A DNA stretch of 64,000 bases. Source: Planctomyces sp. SH-PL62 (GTDB lineage Bacteria > Planctomycetota > Planctomycetia > Isosphaerales > Isosphaeraceae). Shown here in pieces: positions 1-8,593 of the stretch (its first letter is position 1; every line of letters begins with the position of its first letter). Made by a program: the position numbers and the translations under genes. The notes under the pieces were generated by a model that did not search any database, had not been told where the DNA came from, and saw only the letters and a list, made by a program, of their open reading frames with translations. The stretch is from NCBI RefSeq assembly GCF_001610895.1, contig NZ_CP011273.1:3038001-3102000 (forward strand), read 5' to 3'.

Positions 1-34
1 GCCTCCCCGGAACGAATTCTTGCGTCGCGATCCG

Positions 35-72
35 GCCGACGATCCCGATCGCGCCGCCGGCCGATCGTCGGC
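35..72. other. Perfect 10-bp inverted repeat
   Basis: GCCGACGATC at 35-44 is matched exactly by GATCGTCGGC at 63-72 with an 18-base GC-rich loop. It lies before the first gene and has no T-tract, so it could be the terminator of a gene to the left of the window or a protein-binding site. Only the symmetry is certain. Confidence 0.4.
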
Positions 73-136
73 ACGGCCTCAGGGCGGCGTCGGAAATCAA
101 TCTCGATAAAACCTGTAGGAATTGTCGATATTGGTC

Positions 137-165
137 TTGCTCGGTCGAGGCGAGTCTTGCATAAT
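137..165 (+). promoter_or_regulatory. Candidate sigma-70 promoter for the DUF2292 gene
   Basis: TTGCTC (137-142) and CATAAT (160-165) are separated by 17 bases and lie about 80 bases before the likely start at 246. The -10 matches the consensus at five of six bases; the -35 only at TTG. GTCTTGC occurs twice with 20-base spacing (134-140 and 154-160), which puts the two copies on the same DNA face and could mark an activator site. Confidence 0.35.
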
Positions 166-245
166 CCGACCGACAGATGCGGTGTATGCCGTCGTCGACG
201 TCCGGGACGTCGACCCGCGGCCAGGGAATGTCCCGGGAGGTGATC

Positions 246-431
246 ATGGCAGAGCGTAGGCTTCCCGTCGGGAACGGCGAGCGTTCGAGACTCCCGATCG
301 CGACGAGCGAACTCGACCTCGATCGGGTCCGCGCCGCGGTGCGGGACATCCGCTACGGCGAGGTCCGCGTGATCATCCAGGACGGCCTGATCGTGCAGAT
401 CGAGCGTCTGGAGAAGCAACGGCTCCGCTGA
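246..431 (+). CDS. Small DUF2292 (YezD-like) protein
   Basis: A 61-residue protein whose second half, about residues 18-57, has the DUF2292 pattern: a helix (LDRVRAAVRDIRYGEVRVII) followed by a short strand segment, QDGLIVQIERLEK. The family includes Bacillus YezD, encoded near sulfur-assimilation genes; its biochemical role is unknown. I chose the ATG at 246 because GGGAGG (235-240) sits five bases upstream; in-frame starts at 177 and 228 would add a low-complexity leader without such a site. It is followed after about 115 bases by a DUF1559 gene on the same strand with no visible functional link. The family call is by pattern and fairly safe; no function is implied. Confidence 0.7.
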   Translation: MAERRLPVGNGERSRLPIATSELDLDRVRAAVRDIRYGEVRVIIQDGLIVQIERLEKQRLR

Positions 432-548
432 CGGCGTCCCCGCCCCAATCCCGCCGACTCGACCACGAGAGGCGTGTCGAATCTTCCCTTTGACGCGGGC
501 CGTCCACCGGAACGACCGGAGACGCCCCGCACGAATCTGGAGGATGGC

Positions 549-1706
549 ATGTCTCATTCCCGACGCCAGGGCCGGCGCGTCCCGACCCCGGCATCCCGCC
601 GCGCGATCCGCGGGTTCACGCTGATCGAGCTGCTGGTGGTGATCGCGATCATCGCGGTCCTGATCGCCCTGCTCCTGCCCGCCGTCCAGGCCGCCCGCGA
701 GGCCGCCAGGCGGATCTCCTGCACGAACAACCTCAAGCAGATCGGCCTGGGGCTGCTCAATTACGAGAGCTCCAACGGCTCGTTCCCGCCCGGGGCGCTG
801 GCCTACTTCCAGAACGGGGACGTCTCCTCGTCGACGTTCTACAACAACCACGGGCCCAGCGTGCACGCCCGGATCCTCAACCACGTCGAGCAATCGGCGC
901 TGCACAACGCGCTGAATTTCTCGGTGAGCATCTTCAACGCCCCCGACGAGGACGCGATGAACCTGACGGTCACCCGGACCGTCGTGGCGACTTACGTCTG
1001 CCCCTCCAGCACGCCGCCGAGCTGGAATTTCCAGGGGACCAACGGTCCGCTCCTGAGCGTCAAGGCGCCGGGCAACAGCTACTTCGCCTCGACGGGCTCG
1101 TCGCTGGAGTTCGCCGGGCAGCAGACGGGGGGGCCGCCGAACGGCCCGTTCCAGTATGTGGGGACGAAGGGCAAGGTCACGACGATCGGGGGCGTCACCG
1201 ACGGCCTGAGCAACACCCTGGCCTTCGGCGAGTGGCGCATCGGGACCGGGAACGCGAACCAGCCGGCGATCCAGGACGTCGTCTTCGTCGGCTCCTTCCC
1301 CGCCGGGACCAGGCGGAACGACGGCTCCCTCAACATGGCGCACCCCGCGCTGGTGGCGGGCTTCCAGACCTGGCTCAACGAATGCACGAGCCTCTGGGAG
1401 GGCGGCGGCGGACGCAAGGGCAAGACCTCGACGCTGGGGGAGGCCTGGCCGCTGGGCCTCACCGGCTACACCCTGGGCAACGTCCTGATCGCCCCCAACT
1501 CCAGGCACCCCAACTGCAACGTCAACGGCAACGGGACCATCATGAGCCCCGGCGTCTTCGGCCTCAGCTCGTTCCACCCGGGCGGCGCCAACATCCTGCT
1601 GCTCGACGGCTCCGTCCGCTTCCTGAAAGACTCCGTCTCCAACCCGACGGTCTGGGCCCTCGGCTCCATCGCCCAGGGAGAGATCGTCACCTCCGACAGC
1701 TACTGA
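549..1706 (+). CDS. DUF1559 pseudopilin-type exported protein (copy 1)
   Basis: A 385-residue protein of the large planctomycete DUF1559 family. A type IV prepilin-like N-terminus is present: basic residues, then G22/F23 as the processing site, Glu at position +5 (E27), and a hydrophobic helix to about residue 45. The family signature H-X9-DG is at H343 to G354, and the protein ends in the usual T-S-D-S-Y tail. Such proteins are expected to be cleaved by a prepilin peptidase and exported through a type II/IV pilus-like system; their role is unknown. I chose the ATG at 549, preceded by GGAGG about five bases away, over a GTG at 474. It is one of three copies in the window (also at 20022 and 36823) with nearly identical N-termini and divergent bodies. 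Confidence 0.93.
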   Translation: MSHSRRQGRRVPTPASRRAIRGFTLIELLVVIAIIAVLIALLLPAVQAAREAARRISCTNNLKQIGLGLLNYESSNGSFPPGALAYFQNGDVSSSTFYNNHGPSVHARILNHVEQSALHNALNFSVSIFNAPDEDAMNLTVTRTVVATYVCPSSTPPSWNFQGTNGPLLSVKAPGNSYFASTGSSLEFAGQQTGGPPNGPFQYVGTKGKVTTIGGVTDGLSNTLAFGEWRIGTGNANQPAIQDVVFVGSFPAGTRRNDGSLNMAHPALVAGFQTWLNECTSLWEGGGGRKGKTSTLGEAWPLGLTGYTLGNVLIAPNSRHPNCNVNGNGTIMSPGVFGLSSFHPGGANILLLDGSVRFLKDSVSNPTVWALGSIAQGEIVTSDSY

Positions 1707-1722
1707 TCCAGAGGCCGACAGG

Positions 1723-1744
1723 CTCCCCCCGCCGAGGGGGGGAG
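1723..1744. terminator. Hairpin after DUF1559 copy 1
   Basis: CTCCCCCC (1723-1730) pairs with GGGGGGAG (1737-1744) across a six-base loop. It lies 17 bases after the stop codon and 55 bases before the next gene, so it may terminate or attenuate read-through. There is no U-tract. Confidence 0.4.
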
Positions 1745-1798
1745 TCGCGAATCAAGGGCGCCCCGAGGCGGGCGCACAGATCAGAAGGATAAGCTCTC

Positions 1799-4441
1799 AT
1801 GTCGACGCGTTTGCTCCTAATCTCCGCCGCCGTCCTGGCGCCGTTGGGCGCGGGGGCGGCCTTGGGCGGCGACCCCCCGCCGGCTTCCTCGCCGGACGCG
1901 GCGAAGGTCGAGTTCTTCGAGAAGAAGATCCGGCCCCTGCTGGTCGCCGAGTGCTACAACTGCCACTCCGCGAACACCAAGGCGGCGAGCGGCCTCCGGG
2001 TCGACGACCTCAACGGGCTGGTCCAGGGGGGCGATCGGGGCGAGGCGGTCGTCCCGGGCAAGCCGGAGGAAAGCCTGCTGCTGCAATCGGTGGCCCACCT
2101 CGACGACGCCCCCCGGATGCCCCCCAAGAAGAAGCTCTCCGACGAGCAGGTCGCCGACCTCACTCGCTGGGTGGCCGAAGGGGCCGCCTGGCCGGCCGAG
2201 GCCGTGGCCGCCTCCCAGAGCACCTCCAACGAGGAATACGCCAGGCTCCGCGCCGAACACTGGGCCTGGCAGCCCCTGAAGGACGCGGCACCCCCCGACG
2301 TCCGCGACGCCGCCTGGCCGCGCGGGGACGTGGACCGCTACATCCTGGCGAGCCTGGAGCGAGAGAGCCTCGCGCCGGTCGGCGACGCGGATCGGACGAC
2401 GCTGATTCGTCGGGTCTCCTTCGACCTGACCGGCCTGCCGCCGACGCCCGAGGAGATCTCGGCTTTCCTGGCCGACGACGCCTCCGACGCCTTCGCGAAG
2501 GTCGTCGACCGCCTGCTGGCCTCACCGGCCTTCGGCGAGCGCTGGGGGCGGCACTGGCTGGACGTCGCCCGCTACGCCGAGTCGACCGGCGCGTCGCGGA
2601 ACCTGCCGTATCCCCACGCCTGGCGGTATCGCGACTACGTCGTCGACGCCTTCAACCGCGACAAGCCGTTCGACCAGTTCGTCCGCGAGCAGATCGCCGG
2701 CGACCTGCTGCCGGCCTCGTCGAAGGCCGAGAGGGATGAGCACGCCATCGCGACCGGATTCCTGGCGATCGGCCAGAAGGACGTCAACCAGCGGTTCAAG
2801 GTCCGGTTCGTCATGGACAACGTCGACGAGCAGATCGACGCCGTCTCCCGCGGATTCCTCGGCGTCACGGCGAGCTGCGCCCGCTGCCACGACCACAAGT
2901 TCGACCCGATCCCGACCAGCGATTACTACGCGCTCGCCGGCATCTTCCGCAGCACCGACCTCTGCGCCGGGGTCCGCAACAAGATGGGAGGGGGCGGGCT
3001 CGACTACTACGATTCCGCGATGCTGATACCCCTGGGCGAGACCGCCGAGAGGAAGGACGACCCCGCGCTCGCCGAGAAGGTCGCCGCCGCGACGAAGGCG
3101 TTCGAGGACGCCCGCAAGGAGTTCCAGAAGATCCGAGGCACGCCCGAGGGCCTGGCGGTCCAGCCCAACGGCCGTCCGAAGCAGTTCCAGTATCGCCAGA
3201 AGATGGTCAGGCTCCAGAACGAGCTGCTGGAGCTGACCGACCCGGCCGCCACGGGCCAGGTCGCGATCGGGGTCCGCGACTCCAGGGAGATCGCCGACAC
3301 CGAGGTGCGCATCCGGGGCGAGGCCGAGAAGCTCGGCCCGGTGGTCCCCCGCGGCGTCCTGGGCGTGGTGCCGATCAAGGCCCCGGAGATCCCCTCGAAC
3401 CAGAGCGGGCGGCTGGAGCTGGCGGAATGGATCGCCAGCCCGGACAACCCGCTCACCTCGCGGGTGTTCGTCAACCGCACGTGGCGGCACCTGTTCGGCC
3501 GGGGGATCGTCAAGACGGTGGACAACCTCGGCGTCAACGGCGACGTCCCCTCGCATCCCGAGCTTCTCGACCACCTGGCGGCGAAGTTCGTCGCCGACGG
3601 CTGGTCGGTCAAGACGCTGGTGCGGAGCCTCGTGCTCTCGCGGGCCTACGGCCTCTCGTCCGAGGCGAGGGAGTCGAACGTCACGGCCGATCCGGCGAAC
3701 CGCCTGGTCTGGCGGCACGCCCCTCGACGGCTGACCGGCGAGGAGATCCGGGACGCCACGCTCGCCGCGGCCGGATCGCTCGACCCGTCGCGGCCCACGG
3801 CCTCGCCGGCGAAGGCGCTCAAGGTGATGGAACTTCCGAACAACGGCCCGGTCGCCCGCGAGATCCTCGAAACGGCCCGCGGCAGCGCCTCGCGGAGCGT
3901 CTACCTTCCCTTGCTTCGCGGCCTGACGCCGACCTCGCTGGAGGTCTTCGATTTCGCCGAGCAGGGGATGGTCACGGGCGACCGCGATACGACGACCGTC
4001 GCCACGCAGGCCCTCTACTTCCTCAACGATCCTCTGGTCCGTCGCGAGTCTCTGCGGCTGGCCGAACGTCTCCTGGCCCGCGCCGAGCTTGACGACGCCG
4101 CCCGCGTCGACCTGGCCTATCGCCTGACCCTGGGACGTTCGCCCTCGGCCGCCGAGGCCGATCGCGGCCGAGGCTTCCTGGCCGATTACGAGGCGCTGGC
4201 CGCCGCCGAGCCGGAGCCGACTCCCGAGCCGGAGCCCGAACCGAAGCCGGCCGCCGTCGCGGCGGCCGACGCGGCTGGCGCGGCCAAGCCTCCGGCGCAG
4301 GTGATCGACCCGGACCAGGTCATCCCCGTCGACACGCCTCTCCGCGAGGAGGTCGTCCGCGCCTCCTCCCCCCGCGCCGCCGCCTGGGCCGGCTTCTGCC
4401 AGGCCCTGATCGGCTCGGCGGAATTCCGCTACGTGCGGTGA
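1799..4441 (+). CDS. Planctomycete cytochrome protein: PSCyt1 + DUF1549 + DUF1553
   Basis: An 880-residue exported protein. It has a signal peptide (about 1-23), then a PSCyt1 c-type haem domain with C52-Y-N-C55-H56. The DUF1549 domain follows (from about 175, with the typical FDLTGLPPTPEE stretch and a second C-A-R-C-H motif near 360), and then DUF1553 (from about 540, containing LTSRVFVNRTWRHLFGRG). These proteins are almost always encoded beside a DUF1501 protein, as here (gene at 4948). They are thought to act in the periplasm, possibly in polymer degradation or electron transfer, but no reaction is proven. An unusual Glu-Pro-rich linker (about 801-840) is inserted in the C-terminal part of DUF1553. 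The ATG at 1799 gives a clean signal peptide. Confidence 0.93.
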   Translation: MSTRLLLISAAVLAPLGAGAALGGDPPPASSPDAAKVEFFEKKIRPLLVAECYNCHSANTKAASGLRVDDLNGLVQGGDRGEAVVPGKPEESLLLQSVAHLDDAPRMPPKKKLSDEQVADLTRWVAEGAAWPAEAVAASQSTSNEEYARLRAEHWAWQPLKDAAPPDVRDAAWPRGDVDRYILASLERESLAPVGDADRTTLIRRVSFDLTGLPPTPEEISAFLADDASDAFAKVVDRLLASPAFGERWGRHWLDVARYAESTGASRNLPYPHAWRYRDYVVDAFNRDKPFDQFVREQIAGDLLPASSKAERDEHAIATGFLAIGQKDVNQRFKVRFVMDNVDEQIDAVSRGFLGVTASCARCHDHKFDPIPTSDYYALAGIFRSTDLCAGVRNKMGGGGLDYYDSAMLIPLGETAERKDDPALAEKVAAATKAFEDARKEFQKIRGTPEGLAVQPNGRPKQFQYRQKMVRLQNELLELTDPAATGQVAIGVRDSREIADTEVRIRGEAEKLGPVVPRGVLGVVPIKAPEIPSNQSGRLELAEWIASPDNPLTSRVFVNRTWRHLFGRGIVKTVDNLGVNGDVPSHPELLDHLAAKFVADGWSVKTLVRSLVLSRAYGLSSEARESNVTADPANRLVWRHAPRRLTGEEIRDATLAAAGSLDPSRPTASPAKALKVMELPNNGPVAREILETARGSASRSVYLPLLRGLTPTSLEVFDFAEQGMVTGDRDTTTVATQALYFLNDPLVRRESLRLAERLLARAELDDAARVDLAYRLTLGRSPSAAEADRGRGFLADYEALAAAEPEPTPEPEPEPKPAAVAAADAAGAAKPPAQVIDPDQVIPVDTPLREEVVRASSPRAAAWAGFCQALIGSAEFRYVR

Positions 4442-4484
4442 GGGGGCGACCAGCACGAAGACCCTCGGAATCCGAGCCCGGACC

Positions 4485-4820
4485 ATAAAGCCCTTCCCCC
4501 CTGGCGGGGGAAGGTGGCCCGCAGGGCCGGATGAGGGGGGGACGAGCACGACGGCCGTCGGATTTCGCCGTGGCTTCTCACAAACCGTCGCATCCTCGGC
4601 TCGTCCGCGATGATGATCCCCCTCATCCGGCCTTCGGCCACCTTCCCCCACCAGGGGGGAAGGCATGAATGCGGCGGCAGGGTGAAGGGGGGGGCGAGCT
4701 TGAAAACCGCCGGCCTTTCGATCGGACGTATCGCGAATCCCGTCGGCTCCCCGGCTCGTCACCCCCTCATCTGACCCCTTCGGGGTCTGTCTTCCCCCGC
4801 GAGGGGGGAAGACCGTCAAG
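4485..4820. repeat. Palindromic repeat nest A, in the 506-base gap before the DUF1501 gene
   Basis: The gap 4442-4947 holds no convincing gene. It contains three copies of a composite palindromic element: 4492-4540 (forward), 4617-4663 (reverse) and 4761-4813 (reverse). Each has a stem-loop made of C-run/G-run arms, a short linker, a second stem-loop (for example GACCCC-TTC-GGGGTC at 4773-4787) and an ATGAGGGG flank. A 14-base distal motif, CCGTCGGATTTCGC at 4555-4568, recurs in reverse as GCGAATCCCGTCGG at 4733-4746. Related nests lie at 48.7 kb and 63.2 kb. The arrangement resembles REP/BIME elements. Confidence 0.8.
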
Positions 4821-4947
4821 AGGAGGCCGCGGGCTTCAAGGCCCACGCCGGGCCGGGGATGCGACGGCGGTGAAGGGGAGGGGCCCAGGCCCCTCGGATC
4901 GCCGAATCTCAAACTGATATCAAGAATCAAGCATAAGGAATATCGAT

Positions 4948-6336
4948 ATGCCAAAATTCCCCGATCTCCCCATCGTCGACGGCCTCTCGCGCCGACAGGT
5001 CCTCAAGAGCGCCGGGACCGGCTTCGGGATGCTGGCCCTGGCCGGGCTGCTCGGCGAAGCCGCGCCGAGGGTCCGCGCCGGCGACGCGGCTCCCGGCCCG
5101 CTCATCCCGAAGGCTCCGCATTTCCCGGCGAAGGCCAAGAGGATCATCTTCCTGTTCATGAACGGGGCGATGTCCCAGATGGACACGTTCGACTACAAGC
5201 CGAAGCTCCAGGCGGACGACGGCAAGGTCGGGCCGGGGGGAGGCTCGCTGACGGCCTCGAAGTTCAAGTTCGCCCAGCACGGCGAGACCGGGACGTGGGT
5301 CTCCGAGCTTTACCCGAACGTGGCGCGTTACGTCGACAAGCTCTGCTTCATCCGGGGCCTGCACACCGACACCCCGGCGCACCCGGAAGCCGTCATCCAG
5401 CTTCACACCGGCGCGGCGTTGTCGTCGTTGACGCGGCCGTCGCTCGGCGCGTGGTTGCTTTACGGCCTGGGGACCGAGAACCAGGACGTCCCGGGCTACG
5501 TCACGATCAACCCGCCGGCGAACTTCGGCGGCTCGGTCAACTACGGCAGCGCCTTCCTCCCGGCCCACTTCCAGGGGACGCGGATCAGCGACGTCGGCTA
5601 CCTGCCGAACATCCAGGCGCACGCCGCCTCGTCGCTCCAGCGTCGGCAGATCGACCTCGTCCAGGCCATGAACCGCGACCTCGGCGCGACCCCGGGCGCG
5701 CCGGACCAGCTCGACGGCGTGATCGCGTCTTATGAGCTGGCGTTCAAGATGCAGGGGAAGGTCCCCGAGCTGCTGGACATTTCGAAGGAGCCGCAGTCGG
5801 TCCTGGACGCCTACGGCGTGCAGCCCGGCCCGGCCGGCAGCTTCGCCCGCCAGTGCCTGATGGCGCGTCGGCTCAGCGAGGCCGGCGTCCGGTTCGTCGA
5901 GGTCGCCCAGCCCGGCTGGGACCACCACACCAACCTGCACAACGGCCTGATCGCCAACAGCAAGGCCACCGACCAGCCCACGGCCGCCCTGCTCGCCGAC
6001 CTGGACCAGCGCGGCCTGCTCGAAGACACCCTGGTCCTGTTCGGCAGCGAGTTCGGCCGCCAGCCGACGAGCCAGGGGGCCGACGGCCGCGACCACAACA
6101 TCACCGGCTATCCGATGTGGCTCGCCGGCGCGGGGGTCAAGCCGGGCTTCTCCTACGGCGGGACCGACGAGTACGGCCTCAACGCCGTCGAGGGTCGGAT
6201 GCACACCAACGACCTGCACGCCACCCTGCTCGCCCTGATGGGCCTCGATCACACGAAGCTCACCTACCGCTACGCCGGCCGCGACTTCCGCCTCACCGAC
6301 GTCGCCGGGCAGGTGGCCACCGAAATCTTCGCCTGA
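4948..6336 (+). CDS. DUF1501 family protein (sulfatase-fold), partner of the PSCyt1 gene
   Basis: A 462-residue DUF1501 protein. The N-terminus carries a twin-arginine-like leader (R15-R16-Q-V-L-K, then a Gly/Ala/Leu-rich segment to about residue 45), so Tat export is likely. The body shows family landmarks: FLFMNGAMSQMDTFDYKP (around 70), the VAQPGWDHHTN segment (around 325) and FGSEFGRQP (around 368), which resemble the metal-site region of alkaline phosphatase/sulfatase folds. DUF1501 genes typically sit with PSCyt/DUF1549/DUF1553 genes, here 506 bases upstream across a repeat nest. The partner relationship is established family knowledge; the substrate is not known. A second DUF1501 gene is at 34361. 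Confidence 0.93.
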   Translation: MPKFPDLPIVDGLSRRQVLKSAGTGFGMLALAGLLGEAAPRVRAGDAAPGPLIPKAPHFPAKAKRIIFLFMNGAMSQMDTFDYKPKLQADDGKVGPGGGSLTASKFKFAQHGETGTWVSELYPNVARYVDKLCFIRGLHTDTPAHPEAVIQLHTGAALSSLTRPSLGAWLLYGLGTENQDVPGYVTINPPANFGGSVNYGSAFLPAHFQGTRISDVGYLPNIQAHAASSLQRRQIDLVQAMNRDLGATPGAPDQLDGVIASYELAFKMQGKVPELLDISKEPQSVLDAYGVQPGPAGSFARQCLMARRLSEAGVRFVEVAQPGWDHHTNLHNGLIANSKATDQPTAALLADLDQRGLLEDTLVLFGSEFGRQPTSQGADGRDHNITGYPMWLAGAGVKPGFSYGGTDEYGLNAVEGRMHTNDLHATLLALMGLDHTKLTYRYAGRDFRLTDVAGQVATEIFA

Positions 6337-6393
6337 TCCGACCCGGGCCGGGGCTCGCCCGCCGCGACCGCGGCGGTCGGGCCTTCGCCGTGG

Positions 6394-6612
6394 TCAGGCC
6401 GGCTTGGCCTCGGCGGTCTTGGAGCATTCGAGGTCGGCGATCGACTTGACGCCGGCGGGGAGCTCGGCCTCCTCGTACAGCATGTTCGGGATGCCGTCGT
6501 TGATGGCGTAGCGGAGGCCGCAGCGGGTGCAGACGAGGGATTCGCCCTCCAACCGCAGCGGAGCGCGGCCCAGCGGGCAGACCAGCAGGGCCAGCAATTC
6601 TTCTTTGATCAT
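6394..6612 (-). CDS. Trm112-like (UPF0434) small zinc-ribbon protein
   Basis: A 72-residue protein that starts MIKEELLALLVCP and contains the LRYAINDGIPNML segment typical of the Trm112/YcaR family. In eukaryotes Trm112 activates methyltransferases; the bacterial proteins are poorly characterised. The zinc ribbon is incomplete: the first knuckle has one Cys (C12-P-L-G instead of C-P-x-C) while the second has C28 and C31; an extra C63 lies near the end. I chose the start at 6612 because the upstream in-frame Met adds only a basic, low-complexity leader. The gene is divergent from the RicT gene at 6792. The family call is good; metal binding is uncertain. Confidence 0.85.
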   Translation of the reverse strand: MIKEELLALLVCPLGRAPLRLEGESLVCTRCGLRYAINDGIPNMLYEEAELPAGVKSIADLECSKTAEAKPA

Positions 6613-6791
6613 GGTCGAGCGTCCTGTCCTCGGCTTCCTCGACGCCGGCCTCGCCGCGCCGAATCCCATCCCTTTCCAGAGCGGGTATTATGTCGATTCG
6701 GGCCGAAGCTTAGAAGAGGGATGCCCCGTCCGGGCGGGCTCGGCGGGTTCTGATCTTTCGTCGCGGTCGGCGGACGGTCATAATTCGGGGC

Positions 6792-7667
6792 ATGAGCTAC
6801 GTCGTACGCTACGGCCGGATGCGGATCCTGGGCGCCTGCCAGCCCGCGCCGGGGATGGAGCATCCGCGCGGCCAGCGGGTGGTCGTCCGCAGCGACCGGG
6901 GGCTGGAGCTGGGGGAGATCCTCTGCCCCCTGACCGACCGCGCGGCCAAGGCCCTGGAACGCCGCGACCCCGGCGAGATCATCCGCGAGGCCGACGGCCC
7001 CGACCTCGAACACGAGCGGACGCTCCCCCCGCTGGAGAAGCTGGCGTTCGCCGTCTGTCAGGAGCTTATCGCCAAGCGGAAGCTCCAGATGAACCTGGTC
7101 GACGTCGAGATCCTCTTCGGCCGCGAGCGGATCATCTTCTACTACCTGGCCGAGAAGCGGGTCGACTTCCGCGAACTCGTGCGGGACCTCGCCCGCGCCC
7201 TGCGGACCCGGATCGAAATGCGCCAGATCGGCGTCCGCGACGAGGCCAAGCTGCTGGCCGACTACGGCGACTGCGGTAAGCCGGTCTGCTGCAACACGCA
7301 CCTGACCCAGATGCCGCCGGTCTCGATGAAGATGGCCAAGCTCCAGAAGACGACCCTCGACCCCTCCAAGATCTCGGGCCGCTGCGGCCGGCTCAAGTGC
7401 TGCCTCCGCTACGAGTACGACGCCTATCGCGAGGCCGCGAAGGAACTCCCTCCCAGCGGTTCGCTGGTCGAGACCGTCAAGGGCCGGGGCCGGGTCATGG
7501 CCCAGGACGTCCTGGCGGGGAAGCTCGTGGTCGAGTTCGAGGACGGCCGCCGGATCATCATCGGCCGAGACGACGTCCTCTCCTTCGAGCCCCGTTCCCG
7601 AGGGCCCCGGCGTCACGGCGGCCCTGACGACGATCCGGACGATTCCGACCCGGGGCCCTACGAGTGA
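6792..7667 (+). CDS. ricT: PSP1 domain protein, RicT/YaaT-like
   Basis: A 291-residue cytoplasmic protein with the PSP1 domain (about residues 80-190) and the two conserved cysteine groups of RicT/YaaT: C161-G-K-P-V-C166-C167 and S-G-R-C198-G-R-L-K-C203-C204. In Bacillus, RicT works with RicA and RicF, binds iron-sulfur clusters and influences RNA processing through RNase Y. RicA and RicF homologues are not seen here. The C-terminus (from about 265) is a charged disordered tail. The ATG at 6792 starts MSYVVRYGRMRIL, matching the family N-terminus. A Minf_1886-type gene follows 63 bases later on the same strand and may be co-transcribed. Confidence 0.92.
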   Translation: MSYVVRYGRMRILGACQPAPGMEHPRGQRVVVRSDRGLELGEILCPLTDRAAKALERRDPGEIIREADGPDLEHERTLPPLEKLAFAVCQELIAKRKLQMNLVDVEILFGRERIIFYYLAEKRVDFRELVRDLARALRTRIEMRQIGVRDEAKLLADYGDCGKPVCCNTHLTQMPPVSMKMAKLQKTTLDPSKISGRCGRLKCCLRYEYDAYREAAKELPPSGSLVETVKGRGRVMAQDVLAGKLVVEFEDGRRIIIGRDDVLSFEPRSRGPRRHGGPDDDPDDSDPGPYE

Positions 7668-7730
7668 CCCGACCGCCCGGCCCGGCCCGGCCCGGCCTCG
7701 AACCCGGCTCCCGCACCCAGGACGACGTCC

Positions 7731-8210
7731 ATGAGCTTCCGCGACGAGATCAGCCGCGTCATCGCCACCGACCCCCGCTACTCGCTGGAGGCCTACGCCT
7801 TCGTGCTGGAGTCCCTGCACGTCGCGCGCAACCGCAAGATCCGCGAGGCGCGCCGACTGGAGCGGGAACGAGAACGCGATCGCGCCTCCCGCCCAGTCAA
7901 GGGCCGGGGCGCCCGCAAGGCCAAGTCCGAAGCCGTCTCGGGACACGTCTCCGGCCGGCAGGTCTGCCTGGCGGCGCGTCGGCTGGCGCTCCGCGAATAC
8001 GGCATGCTGGCCCTCCCGGTCCTCGCCCGATGGGGCCTGCACTCGACGTCCGACATCGGCGAGATCATCTACAACCTGATCGCCTCCGGCGACCTTGACA
8101 AGACCCCCAACGACCGCCGCGAGGACTTCGACGACGTCTTCGACTTCGAGGTCGACTTCCGCCCCGCGCCGCTCCACGAGGACGACCCCGAAGCCCAGGA
8201 GGACGACTGA
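7731..8210 (+). CDS. Minf_1886 family protein
   Basis: A 159-residue protein with the Minf_1886 family layout: an N-terminal helix (DEISRVIATDPRYSLEAYAFVLESL), a charged variable linker (about 35-75), a conserved block HVSGRQVCLAARRLALREYG, and a C-terminal helix ending in an acidic FDDVFDFEVDF segment. The family is common in planctomycetes and verrucomicrobia and has no known function. It lies between RicT and a small membrane protein whose ATG starts three bases after this stop codon, so the three genes are probably one transcript. No signal peptide or membrane segment is visible, so it is probably cytoplasmic. Confidence 0.85.
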   Translation: MSFRDEISRVIATDPRYSLEAYAFVLESLHVARNRKIREARRLERERERDRASRPVKGRGARKAKSEAVSGHVSGRQVCLAARRLALREYGMLALPVLARWGLHSTSDIGEIIYNLIASGDLDKTPNDRREDFDDVFDFEVDFRPAPLHEDDPEAQEDD

Positions 8211-8213
8211 ATC

Positions 8214-8408
8214 ATGCCCATCGAGACCGAGACCGTCCCCTCGACCGAGACCGTCCCCTCACCCCGCGCCCGCCGGCGCTTCTACGCCGCCCTCGCGCTC
8301 TTTTTCTCCTGGATCGCCTTCCTCGCCTTCCTCGCCCTCACCGACGCCCACCGCCCCATGGAACGCGCCGGCGTCGAACCCGGCCTCGAGCGACCGGCCG
8401 CCGACTGA
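8214..8408 (+). CDS. Small single-TM protein, unrecognised
   Basis: A 64-residue protein. It has a polar Thr/Glu-rich N-terminus, one hydrophobic helix at about residues 23-42 (FYAALALFFSWIAFLAFLAL), preceded by basic residues, and a short polar tail. This predicts a cytoplasmic N-terminus and an outside C-terminus. The ATG is only three bases after the preceding stop codon, which favours a real, translationally coupled gene. I do not recognise a family. The region 8409-8507 after it holds nothing clear. Confidence 0.6.
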   Translation: MPIETETVPSTETVPSPRARRRFYAALALFFSWIAFLAFLALTDAHRPMERAGVEPGLERPAAD

Positions 8409-8507
8409 CCTCTCCCGCCGTTCGACGATGCGACGCCCTTCCCGACGCGAGCCGGGGGGGCGAGGCGGCCAGGTCGCCGATCGTGGCGGTTTGGGGGCGA
8501 CCTGCGA

Positions 8508-8536
8508 TTGACGAGCTTCGGGCTTTGCCCTAGATT
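8508..8536 (+). promoter_or_regulatory. Strong candidate promoter of the HTTM pair
   Basis: TTGACG (8508-8513) and TAGATT (8531-8536) have the ideal 17-base spacing and lie about 58 bases before the TTG start at 8594. Both hexamers match the housekeeping consensus well (five and four of six). Confidence 0.5.
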
Positions 8537-8593
8537 TCCGCGCGCTGGATCGCCGGGGATTCCCCCGGGGCGGCGGATCGAAAGGAGGCGGCC

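Noticed and set aside
4485-4820. CRISPR array in the repeat nests
   Set aside because: Copies are inverted relative to each other, unevenly spaced and unequal in length, and no cas gene is present.
2522-4954. 810-codon open frame on the minus strand opposite the PSCyt1 gene
   Set aside because: Antisense frames stay open in this GC-rich DNA. The translation is Arg/Gly/Asp-rich without domains, while the plus strand has a full, motif-bearing protein.
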